64,000 bases of DNA from Achromobacter anxifer (GCF_903652925.1 NZ_CAHLAR010000002.1:310001-374000), one strand, 5' to 3'; shown: positions 32,257 through 43,079, counted from the first letter of the stretch. Made by a program: numbers and translations. Notes: a model not told the origin generated them from the sequence alone.

Positions 32257-32283
32257 GGCCCGGTCCGCGCGATCCGCTGCTTC

Positions 32284-32616
32284 ATGTCTTCATTCCCTGT
32301 TCTCGTGCAGCCCGCCGGCCTGCGTTTCGACGCGCCGGCTGGCACCTCCGTGCTGCTGGCGGCGCAGGCCGCGGGCATCAAGCTGCCCAGCTCCTGCCGC
32401 AACGGCACCTGCCGCGCCTGCATGTGCCTGCTGCTGGAAGGGGAGATCTCCTACGCCATCGAATGGCCGGGCCTGTCGCGCGACGAAAAGGAAGAGGGCT
32501 GGATCCTGCCCTGCGTGGCGCGGGCCGAGTCCGCGCTGGAGATTCAGGCGCCGCTGGCCGCGCCGATCGAAGCCGCGCCGGCGCCTGAGCGGCCGCTTAC
32601 CGGCGCGCGGCGCTGA
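32284..32616 (+). CDS. 2Fe-2S ferredoxin (plant type)
   Basis: A 110-residue ferredoxin with the four ligands Cys38, Cys43, Cys46 and Cys77 in the usual C-x4-C-x2-C-x30-C spacing. The C-terminal 25 residues are an Ala/Pro/Glu-rich tail absent from minimal ferredoxins. It may carry electrons for a nearby or distant oxygenase; no partner reductase is adjacent. The 3' end overlaps, tail to tail, the membrane protein gene by 20 bases. Confidence 0.88.
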   Translation: MSSFPVLVQPAGLRFDAPAGTSVLLAAQAAGIKLPSSCRNGTCRACMCLLLEGEISYAIEWPGLSRDEKEEGWILPCVARAESALEIQAPLAAPIEAAPAPERPLTGARR

Positions 32617-33064
32617 CGCGTGTCAGCAGGGTTGCGGCGGCCATGGCGGCCGCCATTCCCGCCGCCATGCCGGCGGCCATTCCCGTGAAGGGCGCGGCCC
32701 CCATGACCAGCGCCGCCGCCATTCCCCATTGCGACCCCAGCAGCATGCCCAGGCCCATGGCCAGGGCGCAGCCCAGGCGCGCAGCGGGGCCGGGAGCGCC
32801 GGGCCAGGGCGCCAGCGCCGCGATCAGCATGGCGCCGCTGCTGGCCGGCATCAGCGCCGCCTGGCGCCAGGCCAGTTCAAGCAGGCCGCCCGGCGCCGCG
32901 CACTCGCTGGCCAGCAAGGCGGCCGGGGTGCGCAACGTGTCGATCCAGAGGCCGCCCGCCATCGCCGCCGTGCCGATCAGCCACAGGCGCGTCACGCGGG
33001 CCGCGGCGGACCGCCCGCTAGCCGCAGGCGTGGCAGGCCGGCCGCGCGTCGTCGTAGCGGTCAT
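32597..33064 (-). CDS. Small membrane protein with Gly-Met-Ala-Ala repeats
   Basis: A 155-residue protein with about five hydrophobic segments. The C-terminal part repeats Gly-Met-Ala-Ala three to four times (GxxxG-like helix packing). It starts at ATG 33064, inside the end of the DUF899 gene (47-base overlap), and is the last gene of the ArsR operon. No family is recognised with certainty. Coding is supported by the same-strand overlap, long hydrophobic pattern and lack of an alternative gene here; a high-GC shadow frame is not fully excluded. Confidence 0.6.
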   Translation of the reverse strand: MTATTTRGRPATPAASGRSAAARVTRLWLIGTAAMAGGLWIDTLRTPAALLASECAAPGGLLELAWRQAALMPASSGAMLIAALAPWPGAPGPAARLGCALAMGLGMLLGSQWGMAAALVMGAAPFTGMAAGMAAGMAAAMAAATLLTRVSAARR

Positions 33065-33716
33065 GGTGGCGCACCCAGTCGCCCAGGTTGAAGTGCGGGC
33101 CGTTCTCGTTGCGGCCCAGCGGCGCAAGTTCCAGGTAGTTGTAGGCGCCGACCAGCCTTTCCACGCCGCGCGAGAAGCTCGAATAGGTGTGGAAAATCTC
33201 GCCGTCGGGATCGCGGAAGAAGGCGCTGGCGCCTGAGTTTTCCTGGATGCTGCCGTCGGCCACGGGCACCGAGGCCTGCAAGTCGAAGTTGAAATCGCTG
33301 CCCTCGGACGAATACCAGGGGAAGTGCCAGCCCATGCGCCGCTTGAAGGCTTCCAGCTTGGCCAGCGGGGCGCGGGACACGGCGACCACCGCGACGTCGT
33401 GCTGGCGCAGATGCACCAGCGCGCTGTCCATGTGGTCGGCCAGGAAGGAGCAGCCCACGCAGCCTTCCTCCCAGTCCGGGCCGAACATGAAGTGGTAGAT
33501 GATGAGCTGGCTCTTGCCCTGGAACAGGCTGGCCAGGTCCACGGGGCCGGCCGCGCCCTCGAAGCGGTAGGGCTTTTCAACCTTGACCCAGGGCAGGGCC
33601 ATGCGTTCGCGCGCCAGCGCGTCCTGGGCCCGGGTCAGCTCCTTTTCGCGGCGCAGCAGCGCCTCGCGCGCGATGTCCCATTGCGCTCGGGATACGACGG
33701 GGTGATCGGTTTGCAT
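33018..33716 (-). CDS. DUF899 family thioredoxin-like protein
   Basis: A 232-residue protein of the DUF899 family, with Gly-Pro-Asp-Trp-Glu-Glu-Gly-Cys86-Val-Gly-Cys89-Ser, a CxxC on a thioredoxin fold, and Asn-Leu-Gly-Asp-Trp-Val-Arg-His-His-Asp near the end. Biochemical role is unsettled; redox activity is expected from the motif. GGAGACAC precedes the ATG. It is third in an operon with an ArsR repressor and an SRPBCC protein, a neighbourhood commonly seen for DUF899. Confidence 0.87.
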   Translation of the reverse strand: MQTDHPVVSRAQWDIAREALLRREKELTRAQDALARERMALPWVKVEKPYRFEGAAGPVDLASLFQGKSQLIIYHFMFGPDWEEGCVGCSFLADHMDSALVHLRQHDVAVVAVSRAPLAKLEAFKRRMGWHFPWYSSEGSDFNFDLQASVPVADGSIQENSGASAFFRDPDGEIFHTYSSFSRGVERLVGAYNYLELAPLGRNENGPHFNLGDWVRHHDRYDDARPACHACG

Positions 33717-33770
33717 CGTGTGTCTCCTTGCAGCGGGCCCACGGGCCCGGATAGGGCGAACGGCAGGGGT

Positions 33771-34235
33771 TCAGGCCGGATTCGCCAGATGGCCCGCCAG
33801 CCGGTCCATCGCGCCCGACCATCCATGGTCGTGGCTGTCGCGGGTGGCCTGGTCGACGAACGGGGTCTGCAGAAAGGCGAATTCCGTGCCGCCTTCAGCA
33901 GGGGTGAACTCCAGGGTGACCAGCGAGACTTCCGCCGGCGTGTCGCGCCAGGCCCAGGTGAAGACCAGCCGCCGTTGCGGCTCGACTTCGCGGTAGCTGC
34001 CGCTGGCGTGATGTTCCAGCCCGTCCTCGGTGGCGAAGGCCAGCTGGTAGGCGCCGCCCACGCGCACGTCGGTCTCGGCCAGCAGCACCCGCCGCGTTTC
34101 GGCGGGGCCGAACCAGCGCATCAGCGCTTGCGGGTCCGTCCAGGCGCGCCAGACGCGTTCGACGGGGGCGTTGAAGCGCCGCCGGAGCCGGAGTTCGATT
34201 GGGCTTGCCTGGTCTCGGGTGCTTCGGTCTTCCAT
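33771..34235 (-). CDS. SRPBCC/AHSA1-domain protein
   Basis: A 154-residue protein with the START/AHSA1 fold: Phe-Asn-Ala-Pro-Val-Glu-Arg-Val-Trp-Arg-Ala-Trp-Thr-Asp-Pro near 20-34, and Gly-Trp-Ser-Gly-Ala-Met-Asp-Arg-Leu at the end. Such domains bind hydrophobic ligands; pairing with ArsR regulators is frequent. AGGAGG is seven bases before ATG 34235. The first 115 bases of the gene overlap the ArsR gene in another frame, so the two are translationally linked. Confidence 0.87.
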   Translation of the reverse strand: MEDRSTRDQASPIELRLRRRFNAPVERVWRAWTDPQALMRWFGPAETRRVLLAETDVRVGGAYQLAFATEDGLEHHASGSYREVEPQRRLVFTWAWRDTPAEVSLVTLEFTPAEGGTEFAFLQTPFVDQATRDSHDHGWSGAMDRLAGHLANPA

Positions 34236-34573
34236 GGGTGAACCTCCTCCTCGTGGTACAGGTACCGTGCCAGCGAATCCAGCTGCCCGTTCCAGAACTT
34301 CTCGTAGCGGGCCAGCCAGTCGGACGCCGCCCGCATGGGTTCGGGCGATAGCGTGCAATTGACGACGCGGCCGTCCTTGGCGCGGGCGATCAGGCCGGCG
34401 TCCTCCAGCACGCGCAGATGCTTCATGAAGGCGGGCAGGGACATGGCGTGCGGCCTCGCCAGCTCGCTGACCGAGGCTGCGCCCTGTTCCAGGTCGGCCA
34501 GCACCCGGCGCCGTGTGCCATCGGCCAGCGCCGCGAAGATGCCGTCGAGCATGTCGTCTTTATACTTAACCAT
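34121..34573 (-). CDS. ArsR-family transcriptional repressor
   Basis: A 150-residue winged-helix regulator; the recognition helix lies in Ser-Val-Ser-Glu-Leu-Ala-Arg-Pro-His-Ala-Met-Ser-Leu-Pro-Ala-Phe-Met-Lys near 34-51. No metal-binding Cys pair is seen, so it belongs to the non-metal subgroup found with SRPBCC partners. Residues 110-150 form a low-complexity tail that overlaps the next gene. A 10-bp-arm palindrome covers the start codon, which predicts autorepression of this four-gene operon. Confidence 0.9.
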   Translation of the reverse strand: MVKYKDDMLDGIFAALADGTRRRVLADLEQGAASVSELARPHAMSLPAFMKHLRVLEDAGLIARAKDGRVVNCTLSPEPMRAASDWLARYEKFWNGQLDSLARYLYHEEEVHPWKTEAPETRQAQSNSGSGGASTPPSNASGAPGRTRKR

Positions 34574-34585
34574 TAGGTTAAGTAT
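34562..34585. promoter_or_regulatory. ArsR operator overlapping the start codon
   Basis: Perfect inverted repeat: ATACTTAACC (34562-34571) and GGTTAAGTAT (34576-34585) around ATTA. The ArsR start codon (34571-34573 on minus) lies inside, so the bound repressor would block its own transcription and possibly initiation. Confidence 0.8.
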
Positions 34586-34628
34586 TAGGCCGAGAGGGCA
34601 CCGCTGTCAAGCAACAAAGTTGGCGTGA

Positions 34629-35933
34629 TCAGGCGTGCCGGTGCATGGCCGAGCTGTGCTTGGTGTCGCGCATGGTGGCGTACACCAGCAGCGAGAGGAA
34701 GATGATTCCCGCCAGGTAGTAGTAGAACCACTCCTCGTGCCCCTGCTGCTTGAAGAACAGGGCGATGGCGGGCGCCGTGCCGCCGAAGATGGACACCGTG
34801 ATGGCGTAGGGCACGGCGACCCCGGTGGCGCGGATGTTGGTGGGGAACAGTTCCGCCTTCACCACGGCGTTGATGGAGGTGTAGCCGGCCGTGAACACCC
34901 AGGCGCCGCAGATCAGCAGGAAGGCGATGAAGGGCGAGCGAGTGTGCGACAGCGTCATCAGGATGGGCACGGTGAGCGCAGCGCCCGCCACGCCGAAGAA
35001 CACCAGCAGCGGCTTGCGCCCGACCTTGTCGGACAGCGCGCCATACACCGGCTGCAGGATCAGCGCGAAGATCAGCGACCCGGCGATGATGTAGGTGGTG
35101 ACGATGTCCGAGAAGCCCGAGGTCTGCCGAACGAAGGTCTGCATGTACGTGGTGAAGGTGTAGAACGCGGCGGTGCCGCCCGCCGTCAGTCCCACCACGA
35201 TCGCCACTTCGCGCGGATACTGCAGCAGGCCGCGCAGCGAGCTGGTCTGCGGCTTGGCCGCCTTCTGGGCTTCCTTGTAGGAGTCCGTCTCGGGCATGTC
35301 GCGCCGCATCAGGGCGGTGATGATGGCCAGCATGGCGCCGATCACGAAGGGGATGCGCCAGCCCCATGCCACCAGTTGTTCGTGCGTCAGGAACACGTTC
35401 TGCAGCAGCAACAGCACCAGAATGGCGCAGAGCTGGCCGCCGATCAGGGTGACGTACTGGAAGCTGGAATAGAAGCCGCGGTGGTCGGGGTCCGCGATCT
35501 CGGTCAGGTAGGTGGCACTGGCGCCGTATTCGCCGCCCAGGCTCAGGCCTTCGATCACGCGCGCCAGCGCCAGCAGGGCGGGCGCGGCCAGGCCGATGCT
35601 GGCGTAGGTGGGCGTGACGGCGATGATCAGCGAGCCCACGCACATCATCCCCACCGAGACCATCAGCGACAGCCGCCGGCCGTGCCGGTCCGCCAGATGG
35701 CCGAACAGCCAGCCGCCCAGGGGGCGCACGATGAAGCCGGCCGCGAACAGCGTTGCCGCATTCAGTTGCTGGACGACAGGGTCGTGGGACGGGAAGAAGG
35801 CGGGCGCGAAGTACAGCGCGAAAGCGGTATAGGCGTAGAAGTCATACCACTCCACCAGGTTCCCCATGGATCCGATGAAGATCGCCTTGATGCGGCGCTT
35901 CGCGTCGGGCATGTCGAGATACGCTTGCGTCAT
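34629..35933 (-). CDS. MHS-family MFS transporter
   Basis: A 434-residue, twelve-helix permease of the metabolite:H+ symporter family (KgtP/ProP-like). Motifs: Gly-Asn-Leu-Val-Glu-Trp-Tyr-Asp-Phe-Tyr in helix 1, Gly-His-Leu-Ala-Asp-Arg-His-Gly-Arg-Arg in loop 2-3 and Glu-Gly-Leu-Ser-Leu-Gly-Gly-Glu-Tyr-Gly in helix 4-5. Start ATG 35933 is preferred over an upstream frame to 35993. Substrates of the family are dicarboxylates, betaine or proline; none can be chosen here. Bases 35934-36120 hold only its promoter region. Confidence 0.9.
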   Translation of the reverse strand: MTQAYLDMPDAKRRIKAIFIGSMGNLVEWYDFYAYTAFALYFAPAFFPSHDPVVQQLNAATLFAAGFIVRPLGGWLFGHLADRHGRRLSLMVSVGMMCVGSLIIAVTPTYASIGLAAPALLALARVIEGLSLGGEYGASATYLTEIADPDHRGFYSSFQYVTLIGGQLCAILVLLLLQNVFLTHEQLVAWGWRIPFVIGAMLAIITALMRRDMPETDSYKEAQKAAKPQTSSLRGLLQYPREVAIVVGLTAGGTAAFYTFTTYMQTFVRQTSGFSDIVTTYIIAGSLIFALILQPVYGALSDKVGRKPLLVFFGVAGAALTVPILMTLSHTRSPFIAFLLICGAWVFTAGYTSINAVVKAELFPTNIRATGVAVPYAITVSIFGGTAPAIALFFKQQGHEEWFYYYLAGIIFLSLLVYATMRDTKHSSAMHRHA

Positions 35934-36120
35934 ATCCGTCCTCCGGGGGCGTTTGTCGGGCTCGCCTGTCAGGCGACCGCAGCCGGGGCCCATGCCTGCG
36001 GGCCAGCCGCGAATGGAACACGCACCGCATTATGTTGCGCCTGCCGCGCGTGAAATGCACGCTTTACGGCACTATTTTTGCTTCAGCTTTTTGTCAGGCC
36101 GCAGGCCCGGCAGGGCGGTA

Positions 36121-37296
36121 TTACTTGGCGCGCGGCGCGATGACTTCGCAGGGCGCGGCGCCATCGGCCGCCTGGGCGTCGTCGCCGAACAGCGCGCGCG
36201 CGCCGCAGACCGAGCCGAACATGCCCTTGCTGTTGTGGCCGATGCCGGTCACCTCGAAGGCGCGGCGGTGCAGCGCCACGGCCTTGGCGCCGCGGGCCGC
36301 GAGCACATGCTCGTATTGGGCGTAGCCCGTGCCGCGCGCCAGCCGCGTCGCGCCCTGGGCTTCCGCGCCGCAGGTCTTGTCCAGCAGGCGGTCTTCGGGG
36401 TTGTTGTCGGCGCCGCCCAGCAGATAGGTCACGTCGCGCGCCGCGTAGCGCACGAAGAGCTTGGACTCGTCGGTCTCGCGCGAGTAGGGCGGGAGCTTGT
36501 CCGGTCCGTACTTGTACTGGTTGTAGGTGGGACAGATGCCGCGCTCGTAGGGCGCGTAGCCCTTGCCGTCGGGGCGCGGGCGTTCATTGCTCAGGTACAG
36601 ATAGGACGAGGGGTTGGCGACGACATAGCGCAAGGCCAGTCCGTCGCGCCGCAACGGGCCGTCGATATTGTTCAGCACCGCATAGCGCTGCGTCAGCTGC
36701 GCGCCGGCGGAGTGGCCGGCCACCACGATGCCGGCCAGCGCGGGCAGGCGCTTGCGGTCGTCCAGGCTGCGCAGCAGGTCGTCCAGCACCTGGAAGGAAC
36801 TGACCGGCGCGGGACGACCGGCCGCCTGCACGCTGTCCTCGCCCGCCTCCCAGCTGGCCTTGCGCCAGGCCACCATGCCGCCGAAGCCCGAGTCGATCGA
36901 GCCCGAGAAGCGCGGCGCCAGGATCAGGGTGTCGCGCGCCCGCTCGGGGTTGCGCGCCAGCAGGGCGGCGACGGATTCGTAATAGCGGTCCGCGTCGCGC
37001 TTGACGCCGTGGATCACGACCACGACCTGCTTGATGTCCCGCAGGTCGTCCTTGGCGAGGTCGCGGTTGGCGTAGACCGGCATCTTGTAGCGATGGCCCG
37101 CCTTGCCCAGTTCCACGGCCTGCCAGCGCAACGGCGCCGCGCGCTTGGGCGCGGGCGTGGTTTCGCTGTAGTCGTAGGGGTCGGGCAGGGGCGTCTGGGC
37201 GTGCGCCGCGAACGGCGTCAGCGCCGCCAGGGCCAGCAGGGCGGCCAAGCGGCCGGGCAGGGCCCGGCGCAGGCGGAGGATGGGCTCGCGACGCAT
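36121..37296 (-). CDS. Secreted alpha/beta hydrolase
   Basis: A 391-residue protein with a Sec signal (cleavage after Ala-His-Ala near 33) and the nucleophile elbow Gly-His-Ser-Ala-Gly near residue 193. The oxyanion region Val-Val-Val-Ile-His-Gly lies near 92-97 and the catalytic His is probably in Gly-Ile-Gly-His-Asn-Ser near the C-terminus. Four or more Cys in the C-terminal half may form disulfides. Esterase or lipase-like activity in the periplasm is likely; substrate unknown. It lies 14 bases downstream of fnr. Confidence 0.82.
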   Translation of the reverse strand: MRREPILRLRRALPGRLAALLALAALTPFAAHAQTPLPDPYDYSETTPAPKRAAPLRWQAVELGKAGHRYKMPVYANRDLAKDDLRDIKQVVVVIHGVKRDADRYYESVAALLARNPERARDTLILAPRFSGSIDSGFGGMVAWRKASWEAGEDSVQAAGRPAPVSSFQVLDDLLRSLDDRKRLPALAGIVVAGHSAGAQLTQRYAVLNNIDGPLRRDGLALRYVVANPSSYLYLSNERPRPDGKGYAPYERGICPTYNQYKYGPDKLPPYSRETDESKLFVRYAARDVTYLLGGADNNPEDRLLDKTCGAEAQGATRLARGTGYAQYEHVLAARGAKAVALHRRAFEVTGIGHNSKGMFGSVCGARALFGDDAQAADGAAPCEVIAPRAK

Positions 37297-37310
37297 GGCG
37301 CGACGGGCCT

Positions 37311-38039
37311 TCAGCAGCTCTCTTGGCCCAGCAGCTGCTTGAGCGCGGGCAGGTCCAGGATGCGGACCTCGCGCTGGTTGATCTTGATGAGGCCGTCGCG
37401 CGCGAAGCGCGAAAACAGCCGACTGACCGTTTCCAGGGTCAGGCCCAGGTAATTGCCGATTTCCTCGCGGCTCATGCGCAGCACGAACTCGGTCGACGAA
37501 TAGCCCAGCGAGGCATAGCGCTGCGACAGGTTCAGCAGGAACGCGGCCAGGCGCTGCTCGGACCGCATGGAACCCAGCGAGGCCAGCATCTGGTGCGAAC
37601 GGTTGATTTCGCGGCTCATCAGGCGGCGGAACTGTTGTTGCAGCGACGGCAGGTGGGCCGCGACGCGGTCGATGTCGGCCAGGCGGATGACGCAGACCTC
37701 GGAATCCTCGAGCGCGACGGCGGTCGAGACGTGCTTGCCGTCCAGCATGCCGTCCATGCCGACGATTTCGCCGGGCAGGTGAAAGCCGGTGACCTGGATC
37801 TGGCCGGTCGCGTCTTCCAGTTGCGTCTTGAGGCTGCCGAAGCGCACGCTGTAGACGGCGTCGAGCGGGTGGTTCAGCGAGTAGAGCGGCTTGCCCTTTT
37901 CAAGGCGCACGCGTTCCCTGACCAGTTCGTCCAGCTTTTCCACTTCGGCGGCTGCCATGCCCACGGGCACGCACACATGCCCCAGCATGCATGTGGAGCA
38001 ATGGGCGGCATCAGGGGCAACAGGGACCCGTTTTTGCAT
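37311..38039 (-). CDS. fnr: FNR-type oxygen-sensing regulator
   Basis: A 242-residue CRP/FNR regulator. All four ligands of the oxygen-labile 4Fe-4S cluster are visible: Cys14, Cys17 and Cys23 (C-x2-C-x5-C) and Cys116 in Ser-Glu-Val-Cys-Val-Ile. The recognition helix has Glu203-Thr-Val-Ser206-Arg207, the E..SR set that reads TTGAT-N4-ATCAA. It activates anaerobic respiration genes when oxygen is low. The start is ATG 38039; the 97-base region up to the next gene carries its promoter, with no convincing FNR box. Confidence 0.93.
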   Translation of the reverse strand: MQKRVPVAPDAAHCSTCMLGHVCVPVGMAAAEVEKLDELVRERVRLEKGKPLYSLNHPLDAVYSVRFGSLKTQLEDATGQIQVTGFHLPGEIVGMDGMLDGKHVSTAVALEDSEVCVIRLADIDRVAAHLPSLQQQFRRLMSREINRSHQMLASLGSMRSEQRLAAFLLNLSQRYASLGYSSTEFVLRMSREEIGNYLGLTLETVSRLFSRFARDGLIKINQREVRILDLPALKQLLGQESC

Positions 38040-38136
38040 ACGATGACCTCTATAGTGCCCATTGCGCGGACGGACGCCGGAATGGGTATAAAGCTTAAGA
38101 CAAGCTGTATTGTAGTCCGTTGTTACTACGGGCGTC

Positions 38137-38571
38137 TTACCGGCCCTCCGGGAGGGAGCGGGCCAGGCGGTATGCGACCCAATCGTCGGCGGCAATATCG
38201 GCCGCCGCGCCGCGCAGGGCCGGGTCTATCGGGTAGTACTGGCAGCGCAATTCCGCGGCCGCGGCGGGCGGCTCCAGGCGCGCCACGACCTCGCGCCGCA
38301 CGAAGCAGCAGGGCTTGCCCGGCTCGTATTCCTCGATTTCGTCCATCAGCGCGACCAGGGCCGGCTCCACCTGGAACACGTCGCCGCGCACCCGCCGGCC
38401 GTCGTCCACGGGGATCAGGCCGGGCCAGTCGCCAAAGTCCACCAGCCTGCCCGGCACGCTGGCCGGACCGACGTAGCGGGCCGCGGGCAGGCCGCGCCGC
38501 GCGGCGGCTTGAGCGAGATCATTGATTTCGCCCGCGCGTAGCGTGCCGTAGACAAAAACGTATATGCTCAT
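38137..38571 (-). CDS. Gamma-glutamylcyclotransferase-like protein (AIG2/GGCT fold)
   Basis: A 144-residue protein with the GGCT-fold opening Val-Phe-Val-Tyr-Gly-Thr-Leu-Arg-Ala-Gly (5-14) and the acidic Glu-Ile-Glu-Glu-Tyr near 79-83 that supplies the catalytic Glu. It would cyclise gamma-glutamyl amino groups to 5-oxoproline or a related reaction. The 136 bases between it and clpB hold the clpB heat-shock promoter. Substrate unknown. Confidence 0.85.
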   Translation of the reverse strand: MSIYVFVYGTLRAGEINDLAQAAARRGLPAARYVGPASVPGRLVDFGDWPGLIPVDDGRRVRGDVFQVEPALVALMDEIEEYEPGKPCCFVRREVVARLEPPAAAAELRCQYYPIDPALRGAAADIAADDWVAYRLARSLPEGR

Positions 38572-38618
38572 AAATCAGATTGTTGCTGCACGTCGAAAAA
38601 CCATGGCGCGGGCAGGGT

Positions 38619-38646
38619 GTTGAAATTCTCGCATCTGGCCGCATAT
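38619..38646 (+). promoter_or_regulatory. Sigma-32 (heat-shock) promoter of clpB
   Basis: GTTGAAA (38619-38625) and CCGCATAT (38639-38646) with a 13-base spacer, against consensus CTTGAAA and CCCCATNT. It lies about 60 bases before the clpB ATG, the expected place. Confidence 0.8.
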
Positions 38647-38707
38647 TCAGGATATCGAGCCCGCCGGCACGTATCGGTCAGGCTCCCCAACAAGCCAAAC
38701 GACCATT

Positions 38708-41314
<2,607 letters not shown>

Positions 41315-41354
41315 GCGGGTCCGGCGCGGCGCATGCCAGGCCGCGCAAGAAAAC

Positions 41355-41396
41355 AACCCCCGGAAGCTGGACCGATCTCCAGCTTCCGGGGGTTTT
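41355..41396 (+). terminator. clpB terminator
   Basis: A perfect 16-bp stem, AACCCCCGGAAGCTGG (41355-41370) with CCAGCTTCCGGGGGTT (41379-41394), loop of eight bases, followed by TTT. Its inner part (CTGGA / TCTCCAGCTT) is shared with the terminator at 17318-17367. Confidence 0.9.
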
Positions 41397-41463
41397 TACA
41401 TGCGCCTTTCCTGTTGCCGCGGGACGCCGGATACCGCGCGGCGTTTTGCGGCGGCGCGCGCTT

Positions 41464-41892
41464 CTACGAGGCGCCGGCGTAGTCCTGGCGCTGGGCCGCC
41501 ATCTGCCGGCCCAGCGTTTGCAGCGCCCGCAGCACCACGGCCAGGCCGCGCCGGGTGTCCTCATCGCGCAGCAGGCCGATGAGGCCCGTCAGGCTGGGGG
41601 GACGTTCTTCCTGTAGCGTGCGGGCATGGGCGTCGCGCAGCGTGTTGGCGGCGGTCCAGGCGGCGCTGCTGGCCTGTTCCGACAGCAATGCCAGCTTTTC
41701 CACCATGGACTGATCCAGCAGGTCCACCAGGTCCGATGCCAGCGACAGCAGGTCGGCGATGTTGTCCAGCCTTCCCGCTTCGGCCAGCAGGCCCAGCCTG
41801 TCGGCCAGCGCGCGCGCGCCCGGCCCGCCGCCCAGGAAGGGAGCGGGCGTGTCGGTCGCCTGTGTGGCGCTTGCTTCGTGCGGCGCGTTCAT
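41464..41892 (-). CDS. DUF1641 family protein
   Basis: A 142-residue helical protein with an Asp-Asn-Ile-Ala-Asp-Leu-Leu-Ser-Leu-Ala segment near 43-52 typical of DUF1641. The family is found beside sulfide:quinone reductase-like and formate dehydrogenase-related flavoproteins and may be a helper or membrane-anchoring partner, but no activity is known. Its start overlaps the end of the flavoprotein gene by four bases, so the two are coupled. Confidence 0.85.
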   Translation of the reverse strand: MNAPHEASATQATDTPAPFLGGGPGARALADRLGLLAEAGRLDNIADLLSLASDLVDLLDQSMVEKLALLSEQASSAAWTAANTLRDAHARTLQEERPPSLTGLIGLLRDEDTRRGLAVVLRALQTLGRQMAAQRQDYAGAS

Positions 41893-43079
41893 AGCATTCC
41901 CCTTGCGACGGCCCAGTACAGGCCGCGGTTGAACCCGTGGCGCAGCAGGCCGCCGAGCTTGGTGGGCGGCGTGGGCAGCACGTCGTGCGTGTAGTCGTAC
42001 CAGAGCGGCATGCCGGCGTTCAGCCCCATCTGGGCCACCGCCTGCACCCGGCCGTCGTACGCGCTGCACGGCTGGCCCAGCCGGATTTCGCCGGCGATGT
42101 TGTTGGCGATGACCGGCGCCTGGTTGTGGCAGGAGCCGCCGGCCTTGCTGACCGGCAGGTCGACGGTATCGCCGATGACGTAGACGTTTCGCAGCCCGTA
42201 GACCTGCAGGGTCTCGTGGTCGGTGGGCAGCCAGCCCTCGTCGTTCTCCGCCTGCGACACGCCGGACTCCAGCACCACGTCCACCGCGCGTATCGGCGGC
42301 GTGGCCATGAGGATGTCGAAAGGCTGTTCGCCGCCTTCCTCCGAGTAGGCGATGCGCCGCTCGGGATCGACCCGCGACAGCGTGAAGCCGCGTTGGAACT
42401 TGATGCCCTTCTGCTCGAAGATCGCGGGCAGCACTTCGCAGGTCGGCCTCTGCAGGAACAGGCAGTTGCGCAGCAGCTGCGAGGTGGTCGGGTAGGTGTA
42501 GACGATCTCCACCTTGTCGCGCACGCCGCGCCGCCGCAGGTAGTCGTCCAGCATCAGCGTGGTTTCGATCGGCGCGATGCCGCACTGGTGCGGGACGTTG
42601 GGCGTCTTGGGGAAGGTGACGCTGATGAACACCCGCCCGCGCTCGATGCGCGACAGGCGGTCCGCCAACTGCCTGGCGGGCGCGTACTGGTAGAAATGGT
42701 CCCCGGCTTCCTTCAGCCCTTCGATGCGTTCGGGCGACGGCACGCAGCCCGTGGCGATGACCAGATAGTCGTAGCCGTAGCGCTTGCCGCCCTGCGTGGA
42801 TACTTCCTGGCTGTCGAAATGGAACCGGGTGACCTTGTCGACGCGGAACTCGATTTCCGGCCGCAGCAGGGAACGTTCCGGCCGTTTCAGTTCTTCGCGG
42901 AAGAAGAGGTTGAAGGCCACGTACATGAATGCCGGCTTGTAGTAGTGATCCGGCGTATCCGAGAGCAGCGTGATGGAGACTTCACCGCGGCTGATTTCGG
43001 GGTACAGCTTTCCAGCGAGCTGATTGGCGAGCATGGTGCCGCCTACGCCGCCGCCTACGACAACAATACGCTTGTTCAT
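41889..43079 (-). CDS. FAD-dependent sulfide:quinone oxidoreductase-like protein
   Basis: A 396-residue flavoprotein. FAD-binding Gly-Gly-Gly-Val-Gly-Gly at 9-14, an Ala-Thr-Gly-Cys112 motif, the second FAD motif Val-Ile-Gly-Asp-Thr near 301-305 and cysteines Cys166 (Pro-His-Gln-Cys-Gly) and Cys317 (Gly-Gly-Ser-Cys-His) that could serve as redox pair. SQRs oxidise sulfide and pass electrons to quinone at the cytoplasmic membrane. The start is ATG 43079 with AGGTGG upstream. It could instead be a related pyridine-nucleotide-disulfide reductase; the DUF1641 partner favours the SQR side. Confidence 0.8.
   Translation of the reverse strand: MNKRIVVVGGGVGGTMLANQLAGKLYPEISRGEVSITLLSDTPDHYYKPAFMYVAFNLFFREELKRPERSLLRPEIEFRVDKVTRFHFDSQEVSTQGGKRYGYDYLVIATGCVPSPERIEGLKEAGDHFYQYAPARQLADRLSRIERGRVFISVTFPKTPNVPHQCGIAPIETTLMLDDYLRRRGVRDKVEIVYTYPTTSQLLRNCLFLQRPTCEVLPAIFEQKGIKFQRGFTLSRVDPERRIAYSEEGGEQPFDILMATPPIRAVDVVLESGVSQAENDEGWLPTDHETLQVYGLRNVYVIGDTVDLPVSKAGGSCHNQAPVIANNIAGEIRLGQPCSAYDGRVQAVAQMGLNAGMPLWYDYTHDVLPTPPTKLGGLLRHGFNRGLYWAVARGML

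Noticed and set aside
38040-38136. FNR autoregulation site upstream of fnr
   Set aside because: No TTGAT-N4-ATCAA-like sequence could be found in the short intergenic region.
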